This document shows, piece after piece, positions 21,733-33,078 of a stretch of DNA of 64,000 nucleotides. The DNA is taken from assembly GCF_026914265.1 (NCBI RefSeq), contig NC_069123.1, positions 36,603,178 through 36,667,177 of the forward strand, in the 5' to 3' direction. The stretch is from Mya arenaria. Its lineage: Eukaryota > Mollusca > Bivalvia > Myida > Myidae. A model generated the notes under the pieces. It was not told where the DNA came from. It saw only the letters and a list, made by a program, of their open reading frames with translations, and did no database searches. A program made the translations under genes and the position numbers. Every line of letters begins with the position of its first letter. Within the stretch, counting starts at the first letter, position 1.

Positions 21733-24700
21733 ATGGCTGCCTTACGAAAGCTAACCTTGTTGGGGAAATCTAGCCTTTCAAACATAAATAGATGCTTTAA
21801 AAATCAGATACGACTCTCTTCACATTTTCCAATTGATGATAATTTATATGGCCTGTCAGATGAACAAAAACAGGTATGCTGTCATCTTCTTGATCATTCA
21901 GTGATGGTGTCAAGATCTTGTTTACTAAAATAAAACATGCAAACACAGTTACCTAGTACAGGGGACAGAGGTTTATAAAATGAAATGTGTTTTTGAAATC
22001 ACTGATGTATAAAAGAATCCACTTTTGTTCAAATTGTAACATGCAAGGTCAGCAAGGCCAACACATCCCTTCAGAGTATAGCATGCTGAACCCTGAAGGC
22101 TGAAGGGGTCGTCTGGTCTTATACATATATAGACCCTAAACCTCCACACGGTGAACTGGATAATGCAATTTGCATATAACCAACGAAGGACACCATCGTT
22201 CTAAGAACTCACTTCACCTACAGCACTCATCAAAATTAGACTTTTGGATCAACAAGCCCGAATTATTATACTATACTGGCTAAGGTCACAAATCCGAACA
22301 CTTCTTGAGGTTTTTCACAATTATCTTGGAGAGTTTTTGTTGTAGTAAGTTAAAACTGCGTATGAAACATCTTTGGTTAATGTGACAAAATCTGTCAAAG
22401 TACAGATTCATGATCTCATCAATTTTATGTCGAAAATCGTTCAGTTTATGGACAGTAAATCACCCTTAAATTTATGCTATGGAGGGCACAAACACCGAAC
22501 ACTTGCAAAGCGAAAATACATGGTCATACAATTATAATTTATAAGTATGCTATATTAAATAAAAGCTGTAAAGTTATTTATTGTTGCCGATGTTTTTCAA
22601 AACATGCAATTCAAATGTAAAGCGTGATTTCTATTTATAAATATCTTGAATGTGGGTCAACATAACTGCAAAACCTAAAGATGTGCGTGCACTCTCTGAC
22701 GTCATTCCCCCATGTGCTACATTTTGATCTTTAAGCGTAAACACACTGAATGGCATTTTTTAGAAAAATACTTAACAAAACAAGATGAAACTTCGCAAAT
22801 GTGACCAAGGCAAGCCTCTGTATTGATCTAGATCATTGAATAATCGATCACGTTAAACAAACGCGTGTTTTAGCCGGTGTTCGGGATTTGTGTCCTGTTC
22901 GGAAATGTACCGTCAACCAGTAGCTTGGCATCAATTTTTTTAACTAGCCCTGCTGTATAAAATTCAGAATTTGAGCAAGCCCGAAAGACATTTTACCAGT
23001 GCAGGGCTTACGGGCTTGTGCTTATTTCGACCACTGCCTACAGCGGAACATTATATTACTTTCCCCACCGAGAAGACTCATACAGAGTCTTAGCCAGGGA
23101 AACTTGTGGGTAAGGCAACTCTGATCTGGCAGTTATCTTCATCCAAATGCTGCCACCGTTTGTAACGTGGGAGGCCAGCCAGGCCAACAGGTCCCTTCAG
23201 AGAAAAGCATGTTCAACCCTGAAGGGGTCGACTCGTCTTATATATGTATATAGACCCTAAACCTCCACACTGAGAACTGGATACTGGTTGGGAAGCAGTT
23301 TCCGACGGAAAGCAGTTTCCGACAAATCACATTTTCGCGTACTTTCTTTAGATCTTCATAAAGAAGGTACTGCAATTCAACTATATGGTAACTAGGCAAT
23401 CAAAAGTTGAAATTTTTACCGAGACACGTAAGTAACTTTTATTATGATTTAATGTTTAATGGTTTTTTTTTCATTTTGTACACAAACTTGCACGTGGGGG
23501 ATCGACACGCGCAGCGTATTGCGCATGCGTGTGAACCTAATTTGCATATCTATGAATAGCTACAAGGTTTTCCTTAATTGACTTATACAAACGATGATCA
23601 ATGAAATTGTGTACATTTTTGTGAACATTGGTGTCATGCTTGTTTCGCACCCGCATTCACTTAAATGTATCCAAACACAAGTTTCTATCAGAAATGAATC
23701 AAAATATGATTGATATTCAGTGTCTGCCTGATTTCGAGTATGAATTGACGGTCGTAAATTTTAAAGTTTAAATTTTTCGTAAATGCTGAAAAATTAAATA
23801 ATATTTCTCTTTTAACAGTCTTATATTTAATATATTAAATAAACAGATAATAAAAACACATAATAGGCACCTTAAATCTGCCCCGAATTCGATTTGTCGG
23901 AAACTGCTTCTCATCACAAGCTAATCAGAATAGTGTAAGTACCCTCTTTGCGCCCCTATTAGATACACTATATGTGACGTCACACATGTGAAAAATATAT
24001 CGACAAAAGCAGCTTGAGCTGTAGTTATCTAAAAAGTGAACAATTTTAGTAGGTGTTTAAAAACGTATCAATAATTCAATAAAAACGTATAAAAACTGTC
24101 GGAAACTGCTTCTCAACCAGTATGCCAATTTGCATATTACCAACCAAGTACACCAACATACTATGAACATAGTTCTGCCTACAGTATATTCTGAAATAGT
24201 TAGATAACATGAATTTTAATCTTAATTATTAAGAATGGGGGGAGTGAGCTAACGATTGAGCCATTCTTAATCATTAAGATTTTAATTCAGGTCATCTAAC
24301 TGACTAAGAAGTCAACCTAATTAGCTGACACATTGTCAAAACAAAGTCTGACACAGGGATTATGTATAGGATGAGTGGCAGTGAGCGGACCTTTACACAA
24401 TCACAAAAGTTGAGATTCTTAATGATTAAGCATTTAGTACTTAATAAATGCCTATCTGCAATTTCATTGGCTGTAAATGTTGGTTGTATTCTTGAACATA
24501 TTAGAATTTTAATGTTTCATTCTACTCTTAATCACTGAGACAAACCCTGTTAATTTTATCCATGGAAATGTTCTGTAGTCTGCGTTATACATGAAGGAGA
24601 ACTTTTCATTTTTAATTTCATGTATGTTTATGTAGTTGTAACCCTCTGTCTTCTGCTGTCTGCAATCTGTATTTCTACAATAAAAGGAATGATTGTACAA

Positions 24701-27700
24701 CTATTTGAGGTGATCTGTTAGAGACACAACAAGACATCAGTGTCTTTCCATCCCTTTTAGTGAGAGGGGTCATGGTAAATCATAAAAAAGCAACAAAAAC
24801 ATATTTTAGACTTCTCAACATTCTATTCTTGTGAATTATACAGTGAATGTTTCTTTTTTGTTTTTTAGCTTCGAGAAACAGTATTTCAGTTTGCTCAGAA
24901 AGAACTTGCTCCGTACGCAGATGAGATTGATAAAACCAACTCCTTTCCTCAGATAAAGGTTAGTTATTCATATTTGAAATGATATCAAATGAAGTAACGG
25001 AACAGCTTCTAAAGTCAATAAAATATCATTTTGTTCAACTAATTTGAATTTTGTTTACTGTATTGTTATTTTTGATTTTATTCAGGTAGATAATTTGAAT
25101 GAGTATACAAATTGAATTTGCATAGAAATAAATGAATGTGCTATTTGCATTTATAGAAACTTTGAAGATATCAAGGAACACTATCATGCTTTTTGTCCAG
25201 GACTGGTCCCATATTTTTCATATTGGGTCAATAAATTATATCGTACCAAAATGGTGTCTATTTTCATTCCCATGATAAATGAAACATTTCAAGTCAATTT
25301 ACCAATGTAAACAGGCTATCTATGTGATATATACATAACAGGGTTACCGGTAGTAGGTGATCCAATATGGGTTATTCAGGGCACAGGAAACCATGTTTAG
25401 TGAGAACGATGGTTTCTTTTCCACAGTATATCCCATATTGGGTCCTCTACTAACCCCCTAACTTCTAATATCTAAAACCAGTAGGCAATTATACAAGTAA
25501 ATGATGAAATTTGGTAAAATTATGGTCTGTAAGTTCTATAGAGACTTTCTTGTGTGATACCTGAACGCCATGACTGAAGGTAGTGATCTAATGCTGCGCC
25601 TTTATGTTTCTTTTGTTTAATGCAGGATTTCTGGAAGAAATGCGGAGAACTCGGACTGCATGGAATCACAGCCCCTGGTAAATATACTACCCGTTACATT
25701 AACTGTATAATTGTTAGTTACGTGATTGTAAATATGAATCTAAACGTTTGGATGAACAAGCTCTAATCTTGGACTTGTGCTCTGCTTAAAAAAGTAATAG
25801 TCAGTAGTCCATGTTATATAAAATGAAAAATTTAGCAAGCCTGGAAAACAGTTTACCAGTACAAGGTTTCTGATCTTGTTCTGATTTCAAACACTACATA
25901 TACATGTTAATGTAATAAATGATCATATACTCCGTCAACAAAACAATCCAGTGGATCCATTCTACCAACGGTGTTAGCCCTCATTGTCATATTGCATTGT
26001 GCAAGGTTGTTGATCAATTTTGTACTGTTACATATGCTCTTTTATGATGTAAATTAAGAATTGGAATGTATGTTGATTTAAATGACAAGCCTAGTAAGTG
26101 GGTATTATTTTCTTTAAAAAAACACAAATTATACCCTCCTCTCTTGTCTAGTGGAGTATGGCGGATTGGAGTTGGGATATCTAGAGCACTGCCTTGTCAT
26201 GGAGGAGCTATCCCGCGCCTCAGGGAGTATCGCCCTCAGTTACGGCGCTCACTCCAACCTCTGTCTCAATCAGATCGTCCGCAATGGCAGTGAGGAGCAA
26301 AGACAAAAATATCTTCCAGACGTGAGTCTATAAATAGATACCGCTTTAGCAGTGTAAACAATTCCATCACTAGCCTGAAATTCTATATTTTTTATTTGAT
26401 GGCTCATCGAAAGACTGTTCTTATTTCATTCAAAGTTGCATTCATCTTTTGAAAGACCCTTGTTATGTAAAGTACCAAAAAACAAACTAGCCCTACAACA
26501 TAAATCACTGGAATTCTGGAAAATGTGTTAGCCTGCAGCTATATAACAGATACATGATTGTGTATAGATTGTACACTGTAAATGTTGAATGCACAATAAA
26601 CCATTCTTCACATGTATACAAAAGCATCATTTGAACTTAAAGTTTTACGATGAAAGTCTGTAGATAACAGTTTATCAAAGTACATGTCAGTAATTTTCTA
26701 TTGGGAAGTGTGCTGCATGAGTAGAAACCACCACATAATGGTTACATATTCGAAATCAGTGTGTTTGTTTGTTAATGTTGATTACTGAAAATGTAACGTT
26801 TTACAAAGACAGATCCTGGTTTCATACAGATGGGACAAATAAAAGAATTCCATAGCTTTACAGTGTTATTGTTTATAACTTTGTCATTTCTGTTTCTTTC
26901 TATGCTTTAGTTGATAGCAGGAAAAACCATAGGAGCCCTAGCCATGAGTGAACCAAATGCCGGGTCTGATGTTGTGTCCATGAAGCTCCGAGCAGATAAC
27001 AAAGGTTTGCTAAATGTCAGAAAAGACTGGAATATATGATTATATCTGTCTGTTTGTTTATCTGTGTGTATTTTAGAGTATTCATGTAGAAGGTCAGAGA
27101 TTTAAGCATCATATGTGTATCATTTCTGAGATAGTAGGTTACTGTTAAGAAAACGCAGATACCTTTTGTATACTTGAGCAGTCAGTTATAAATGGATATC
27201 AAACAAACATTGATACTCGTGAAGGTGAGTAAATGGTTAACATTAGCTCTTTTGAAGTGTTCATCTCATTGTGGCTATTTTTATATGTCTAATTGTAATG
27301 TCTAAATTTGTGTTTTAAGGGGACTACTATGTGTTGAATGGCAGCAAGTTTTGGATTACAAACGGTCCAGATGCTGACGTCCTAGTGGTGTATGCCAAAA
27401 CAGATTTTAACACTGACAAACCCCAGCATGGCATTACAGCTTTCCTCATAGAAAAGGTATTGGTTTTCACTTTAAGACAACTATGAATTAAGTCCTAGAT
27501 TTTCATCTCGCCTGTACCCTCTTTTTTTCTGCCACCCCTTGATTTTTATTGACTCAAATTCAAATGTTGAACTGGGGTATGGGTTCGGTACTGTAAGGAA
27601 TGGCGTTTATTCTATCCGGCCGGTGTTGATGTAAACACTCGCGCATAAAAACAAAAGAAAGAATATGAACACATATTCAACAGTGAGTCATAGAAAAAAA

Positions 27701-30700
27701 TGTTACCCATTCATACGTGTCTACTATCAGATTTCAAAAGAAAAATCAATGAAGCTCAGTTTCAAAACTTCGAAACACAGCCACTTTGTTCTTCTATTTT
27801 TCAAAAGTTTTTTGGGGGGAGTCACATAGCGTTGATGTTCTGCAAAAACCATGACTAGAATAAAAAATGTTTCCGAGATATTCACGTGAACTTTTGTTCA
27901 TAACACACATTTAGAGCAAGACTGGAACTCTGGCTTTAATAATTATTTAGTTATGCCCCTTGTTAGACTGTAAATACAACAACTGACAAGCCTTAATGTT
28001 CACTCATTGATGTTCTTGTCCATCCTTCCTGTCAGTGCTTTGATATCTGTTTTACAGGGAATGGAGGGATTCAGTACTGGCCAGAAACTGGACAAGTTGG
28101 GTATGAGGGGATCCAACACATCAGAACTCATCTTTGAAGACTGTAAAGTGCCAGGTAGTGAATCTTTTGTTTCAGAAGAAATGTAATCATGAGAGTATTT
28201 TTGTGATGGAATTGGGGAGGATAATTTAGATGATGACAAAGCTCCCCCTATCTGTTACATGTTTCTATACAGATAAATCCCAAAACGCATTGTGATTTAC
28301 TCTAGGATTTGACACTAAGGGTGGCTGTTTGTGTGAAAGGAACATGCTAATGGAAAGGCCTTATGTTGAGAGGAAAACCACTTGCATCTAGGGGAATAGA
28401 TTTGAAAAACATTCCTTATGCAAAAATAAGAAATATTTGAAATATAAATATGCTAGGAGATGGGGTTTAAGAATTTTTCTGTGATCTGTATTGTTTCATT
28501 GCAGTAAGCCAGGTGTTGGGCAGTGTAGGTGGCGGGGTGTATGTTTTAATGTCAGGACTTGATGTAGAGAGGGGTGCGGGGTCGGCAGGAACCCTGGGGT
28601 GAGATATAGCCTTTTTTCTGTATGTATTACTCACCTGGTACCTTGTCGGAAAAGCAGCCACTCTTACTATCATTGTCTACTCAGACTAGAGTATGAGAAG
28701 AACAAACAAGAACAAATAAAATAACAAAATTGAATCTATTCCCTCCACTACTTTTGCAGAAAAGTATAATGAGTTGAATGTATTACATGTATATATATAT
28801 ATTAAGTGAATGTTTGCTAAATATAAATCAATTTTATGGAATATTGAAATGTTTCCTATCAAATCTTGTTTGTTCTTTATCATACTGTATATGTCCTTGT
28901 ACACACCCCTCTCTGTATCCGGGCTAGTCTGCAGATAGTATTTTAGAAAGATAACTATATTACTCCCGTGCTATTTTTCCTGCTAGCCTCCCAAATGCTG
29001 GGCAAATCTAATCGGGGTGTGTACGTGTTGATGAGTGGCCTAGATATAGAACGGTGCATCCTGTCCACAGGACCTGTCGGGTAAGTCAACTGTGATCATG
29101 TCATGCCAGGCATAATTATTAACACTATCATCATACATCTAATATCAAACATGTAGGTCTGAAGCATACATTTAATTAATATCATTTTTTGCCATGATGC
29201 TTAAATCTAATTATGTCTGTTTTTTAGCTCACCTGAGCACAAAGTGATCAAGGTGAGCTTTTGTGATCGGTCAATGTCCGGCGTCTGTCGTCAACAATTG
29301 GTTATAATAGTCTTTTTCTCCTAAACCCCTTGGACAATTCTGATGAAACTTCATAGGAATGATCCTTGGTTGGTGCTTTTTCAACATTGTTCAAAGAAAT
29401 TAATTCCATGCAGAACTCTTGTGGCCATGGTAACCTAAAGGAAAATGTCAACAATAGGTTATCATCATCTTTCATAAAGGCAAGATCAACTTTTTATGTA
29501 CTTGTTCATAGGTCAATGTCACATTCGGGGGGCATTTGTCGCATACTATGACAGCTCTTGTTCAATATTCTTTGAGAAACAAGCTATTTTGATAAATAAA
29601 GGTTAAACTCTTTTACTCAGTGAGCGATTTAGGGCCATCATGGCCCTCTTGTTTGTCATTTATAAATTTTTATTTTAATATGAAATAGACCAGGTGATCT
29701 TAAAGTTATTTTTGGTACAAATATTCTTACAGAACATTTATTTTAGCAAAACTATTGCTATAACATGGAACTGTGAATTCTACATGATTTAAAAGAATTT
29801 GCCCGTTGGCAATGGGCAGAATTTCTGACCAGTGTGACATTTATGCCTTCAAAATGCAGTTATGATCATTCAATTCAGGGCAGCTTACTAGGCGTTTGCA
29901 ACATGGGGGGTGGTCGGTCGGGTTCCTGTTCAAGGTCTTCATACTTAAACTTGTTTCAACAACAAAAAAACTTGTTTCAACAACAAAAAATATCTTTGAT
30001 GCAATGTATCAGTATGTTACTGTGATCTGACAGTAAACATGCCATTCTCTTCATGTTCTCTTTTGTTTAATTATCTAAACATTAATTCAGAGTTTTATCA
30101 ATGGTTCAATTGATGACGTATTCAAAGCATTTTTGACACACCGTTGTATAGGCCACTCATCAAAATATTTTGCTTGTCACCTTCCTTCTGTATATGGTAG
30201 CTTATCTGCGCAGTCATATTTGTAGTACTACATGTACTTACAGGATCATTTTTCATTTATAAACCAATATTACACAACTTTAATATTCTTTATATGACTT
30301 GTGTGCAATTTGAATTTAATATCTTACTTGAATACTACAAAGCATAAAAAACTGTTTGTTTGATTTTGAAAGTGAATATTATTATTTTATAAGTGACATT
30401 AACTCTGAGTACTATTATTGATCTTTAGATTTTTGTAGTATAAAGGCCTTTTCACCATTCTTTGCTGTAGTCCATACTCCAGTGTGTGTATACCATGTGA
30501 TAGATTACGTCATATATGCTACATCGGAAGGCAAAAATTTGCTTAAAATGAAGACTTAAATCAAAGGTAACTTTTCATTCACAACACCATTTTAAATGAA
30601 ACAAAGGGCAGTCTATGCTGGTTAAAAGAGCCCCGCATTTGTATTATTTCCGAAATTTGATAGGTCATTAGTATCATCAAACACTTCGACAAACCTGTTT

Positions 30701-33078
30701 CCAAAATAATGTTTTGACAGTGCTCCGTCAGACGGCCGTATTGTGAAAAGGTTTGTTGAAGTGTTTTAAAAACTAAACTCGCAATCAAATTCTGGTAAAG
30801 ACCGAAGGTGGGGCTCTGTAAGCGGTATACTGCGCTTTGTTTCATTTAAATGGTGAAGAAATAGTGAAGTTATCTTTGTTTATAGTCTTTTTTCAAATCA
30901 AAATATTGCCTTCCGACATAGCATTTGTGACGCAATTTATCATGTGGTATTCACTGAGAACACACGTTGATACACCCAGTTGTATAGCAAGTGCCATAAC
31001 TCTGGCTAAATCAGTTATTGGGTTATGCCTCTTGGTGGAATAAGAAAAACGGACAAGCATAGGTATCCCCATGGAGTGCTCTTGTTATTTAAATAATGAA
31101 TTTTTAATGAGATATTTATAACTTTGTTTCTTTTCAGGATCATGCAGGCCTGTTGTGATGTTGCCTTCAAGTATGCGCATGAACGCGAGTGCTTTGGTTC
31201 GAAAATAGGACACTTCCAGGTAATAGAAAATAAGCAATTTATGGTTTTTAATCTGGTCAAACTAAATCAGTTTTGCTATCAATAAAATCAAGTTCAAAAC
31301 CTTTGGATTGGCTTTACCTCTATTTGGACAGCATTCCACTGATAGTATTGTATATAGAATTATTCATTTTATAATCTTAAGCATGTCTGTTTTCTTTTGA
31401 ATAAATGGAGAAGTTGTCATAGTCTTAGTTTTTTTGTTGGTCACGTTTAAAGAATTATGATTATAACTCTCAGTGGGGTTTCTGGTTCTCAATTTAAGTT
31501 TATAATTGGGGTCTTAGGGATGTGCATAAAGTTTGAACCTGGTGTCACTAGACAGAAAATTGTGTCAGGGGTTCATCTGTTTTTTGAGGGACAGAAATTT
31601 TCGCATGCTCGCTTAATGATAAAAAACATAAAGCAAAAAAATCAGATTTTATATGATAACATTGTTTTAGCTTTTGAATTATGATTTTTGATTCAAACAT
31701 TTATATAATATTTCAGATGATACAGGCCAAGTTAGCTAACATGTACGTGACACTGAACGCGAACAGGTCGTACGTGTATAACGTGGCTCGGGCTCTCGAC
31801 CGCGGAAACATAAGTCCCAATGTGAGTATAGAGGCTGAAATATATAACATTGTTTAATGTGTGAGGAATATGATGGCATAAAGATGGCCTTTAATAGATA
31901 TCAGAACTAAGAGGTGGGGGATGGTTTAATCACCCTGAATTTTTGTATCAAAACTAAGAGAAATTGTCATAAAAGTGTTAAATTTGCAAAAGGGCTATTC
32001 CATTAAAAGGTAAAACCCTCCACACAAAGTGAAAATAAAGAAATTCTATACGGGGAGGTTCTTGTGCATTTTTTGCTACAAAAAAAAAAAAGGTGAAGTT
32101 TATTTGAAAGAGCCTTTTTAGGGAGTGTTCTTTGTTTAAATGGAATAGCCTTTACTTAGCATTGAATTTGTAACAAATAGAATGTGTGAGTCAAGGTACA
32201 TGCAGTTGGAAATGGTTATAATTTATCTTCATTTTACAAGCAGAATTACTGAACACTACAGTACAATACTACAGTACCTTTTATTGATTGTAAATGTAAA
32301 AAATGGAGATTTTATTTCAGGACTGTGCTGGTGTGATATTGTATGCTGCCGAGGCAGCAACACAGATGGCGCTGGATGCCATTCAGATCTTGGGTAATTA
32401 GCTTTTTATACATTAAGTTTGAACATGGGTTCATATAGTATCGGTATTATTAATGAATATGTGGAACACTCACTTCTTTTTAAAACTTACTCAGTGTGAG
32501 ATGGAGAGTTTTCTTGTGCTCGCCATGACTACACAAAAAAAAAAAATAGACACGTGCTTCCGTGGTGTTCACAATTGGTAAATTAATGCTTCATACCTAG
32601 CTTTGGGCTGTGTTACTCTAAAAAGAACAGCTGTTTGCTTTTTGAATCACTTCATATATTCCAAGGCATGTGCCATAGTTCTACCTTAAGAAATTAACAA
32701 GAAAATGAAGCCTCCTTTTGAAATCTTTTAGCAAGAATGCTTATTGATTAGTCTATATGATTCTAAATAATTGTTCCTATGAAAATATTCATGTCTATTG
32801 TACAAATTATATTTGTAAATGCTATAGGTACAAAAAAAACCTGAATGCATTGATTGAATAAATTGTAAAAGATAAGTCAATATTTATCCAAATATATTTG
32901 AGGCTTCAAGAAGCCATTGTTTCATTATTAACATTTTTTGCTAGGTGGCAATGGATATATCAATGACTACCCAACTGGCAGATTTTTACGCGACGCCAAA
33001 CTCTACGAGATTGGAGCAGGGACGAGTGAAGTGCGCAGACTAGTCATCGCCAGGGCGATTAACGCTTACTATAAATAA
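21733..33078 (+). CDS. IVD: Isovaleryl-CoA dehydrogenase, mitochondrial
   Basis: Coding exons: 21733-21873, 24869-24958, 25626-25677, 26152-26321, 26911-27004, 27320-27456, 28058-28154, one of 28505-28598 or 28987-29080, 31138-31219, 31717-31821, 32321-32393, 32945-33078. With 28987-29080 all joins are in frame and give 422 residues; the human enzyme is about 426. It oxidises isovaleryl-CoA to 3-methylcrotonyl-CoA in leucine breakdown, with FAD, passing electrons to ETF in the matrix. Visible features are a basic, Ser/Leu-rich N-terminus suited to mitochondrial import ([14 protein letters not shown]), the acyl-CoA dehydrogenase signature [10 protein letters not shown], the catalytic glutamate in the isovaleryl-type position (GLDIER, residue 282), and the C-terminal [19 protein letters not shown] and GAGTSEVRR blocks. 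I chose the ATG at 21733, although an in-frame ATG lies 60 bases upstream (21673), because it gives the usual leader. A polyadenylation signal AATAAA lies at 33930. The gene is notable for its duplicated exon 8. Confidence 0.97.
22040..22235. repeat. Dispersed repeat, copy A
   Basis: The stretch CCCTTCAGAGTATAGCATG to ATATAACCAACGAAGGACACC, including AGACCCTAAACCTCCACAC and CAATTTGCATAT, recurs at 23170-23283 and continues at 24121-24185. It lies in intron 1 of IVD. The family is unknown to me and its ends are approximate. Confidence 0.6.
23170..24185. repeat. Dispersed repeat, copy B, split by an insertion
   Basis: The left part 23170-23283 and the right part 24121-24185 together align with copy A at 22040. 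Copy A serves as the empty site: GAACTGGATA is followed directly by the ATGC-AATTTGC text there, whereas here an 837-bp element intervenes. Confidence 0.6.
23284..24120. mobile_element. TA-flanked DNA element, 837 bp, inserted in a repeat
   Basis: The left end CTGGTTGGGAAGCAGTTTCC and the right end GGAAACTGCTTCTCAACCAG are inverted copies, flanked by TA at 23282-23283 and 24121-24122. Additional internal copies of the AGCAGTTTCCGAC block lie near 23311 and, inverted, near 23893. No transposase frame is visible. TA duplication suggests a Tc1/mariner-like mobiliser. Confidence 0.8.
24198..24301. repeat. 104-bp hairpin-forming inverted repeat
   Basis: The left arm AGTTAGATAACATGAATTTT and following bases pair with the right arm ending in TCATCTAACT. 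The arms are about 40 bp with few mismatches, and the loop is about 20 bases. It could be a minimal MITE. It lies in IVD intron 1. Confidence 0.75.
28505..28598 (+). CDS. IVD: IVD exon 8a, alternative version (94 bp)
   Basis: The acceptor is ATTGCAG (28498-28504) and the donor GTGAGA (28599). Entered in phase 1 from exon 7, it encodes [11 protein letters not shown], then [13 protein letters not shown], then GAGSAGTLG, and leaves in the same phase as 8b, so it joins exon 9 in frame. It keeps the catalytic glutamate and the preceding helix core, but differs from 8b and from the human enzyme both before the core (GSVGG for GKSNR) and after it (GAGSAG where human has LVLAGG). No stop or frame damage is seen. 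It is either a mutually exclusive alternative to 8b or an older copy that is no longer used. Confidence 0.8.
28987..29080 (+). CDS. IVD: IVD exon 8b, canonical version (94 bp)
   Basis: The acceptor is CTAG (28983-28986) and the donor GTAAGT (29081). It encodes [11 protein letters not shown], then [12 protein letters not shown], then CILSTGPVG. It matches the human enzyme better than 8a in the segment after the catalytic glutamate, so it is taken as the standard exon. It is separated from 8a by a 388-bp intron. Confidence 0.93.
29221..29653 (+). mobile_element. Helentron-like non-autonomous element, 433 bp
   Basis: It begins TTTTTAGCTCACCTGAGC, with a 5' hairpin made from GCTCACCT and AGGTGAGC. 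It ends with the hairpin AGGGCCATCATGGCCCT followed by CTTGTT. Subterminal blocks CTCACCTGAG and CTCAGTGAGC are inverted relative to each other. Near 29510-29562 it carries the 3' end of another family (GACAGCTCTTGTT), the same 3' end as the 9663-12472 element, so it is a composite. It lies in the IVD intron after exon 8b. Confidence 0.7.
30490..30965. mobile_element. Long fold-back element (about 475 bp)
   Basis: The left half (TATACCATGTGATAGATTACG, CATCGGAAGGCAA, AAATGAAACAAAG, AAACACTTCGACAAACCT) is mirrored in reverse complement by the right half (AGGTTTGTTGAAGTGTTT, CTTTGTTTCATTT, TTGCCTTCCGACAT, ATCATGTGGTATTC). The two halves meet near 30725, so nearly the whole element is one imperfect palindrome. 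Open frames at 30579-30845 and 30837-31043 are by-products. It lies in the IVD intron before exon 9. Confidence 0.75.
30966..31086 (+). mobile_element. Helentron-like 3' end fragment
   Basis: It includes GCCATAACTCTGGC, a block also seen in the repeat at 37140, and ends GTATCCCCATGGAGTGCTCTTGTT, matching the CTCTTGTT terminus of the other elements in this window. The 5' end is not identifiable. Confidence 0.45.

Noticed and set aside
28505-28598. Exon 8a as a dead pseudo-exon
   Set aside because: It is open, has both splice sites, keeps exact length and phase, and shows mainly silent changes in its core, so decay is the weaker explanation, though not excluded.
30579-31043. Open frames of 68 and 88 residues in the IVD intron
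   Set aside because: Products of the long fold-back element.
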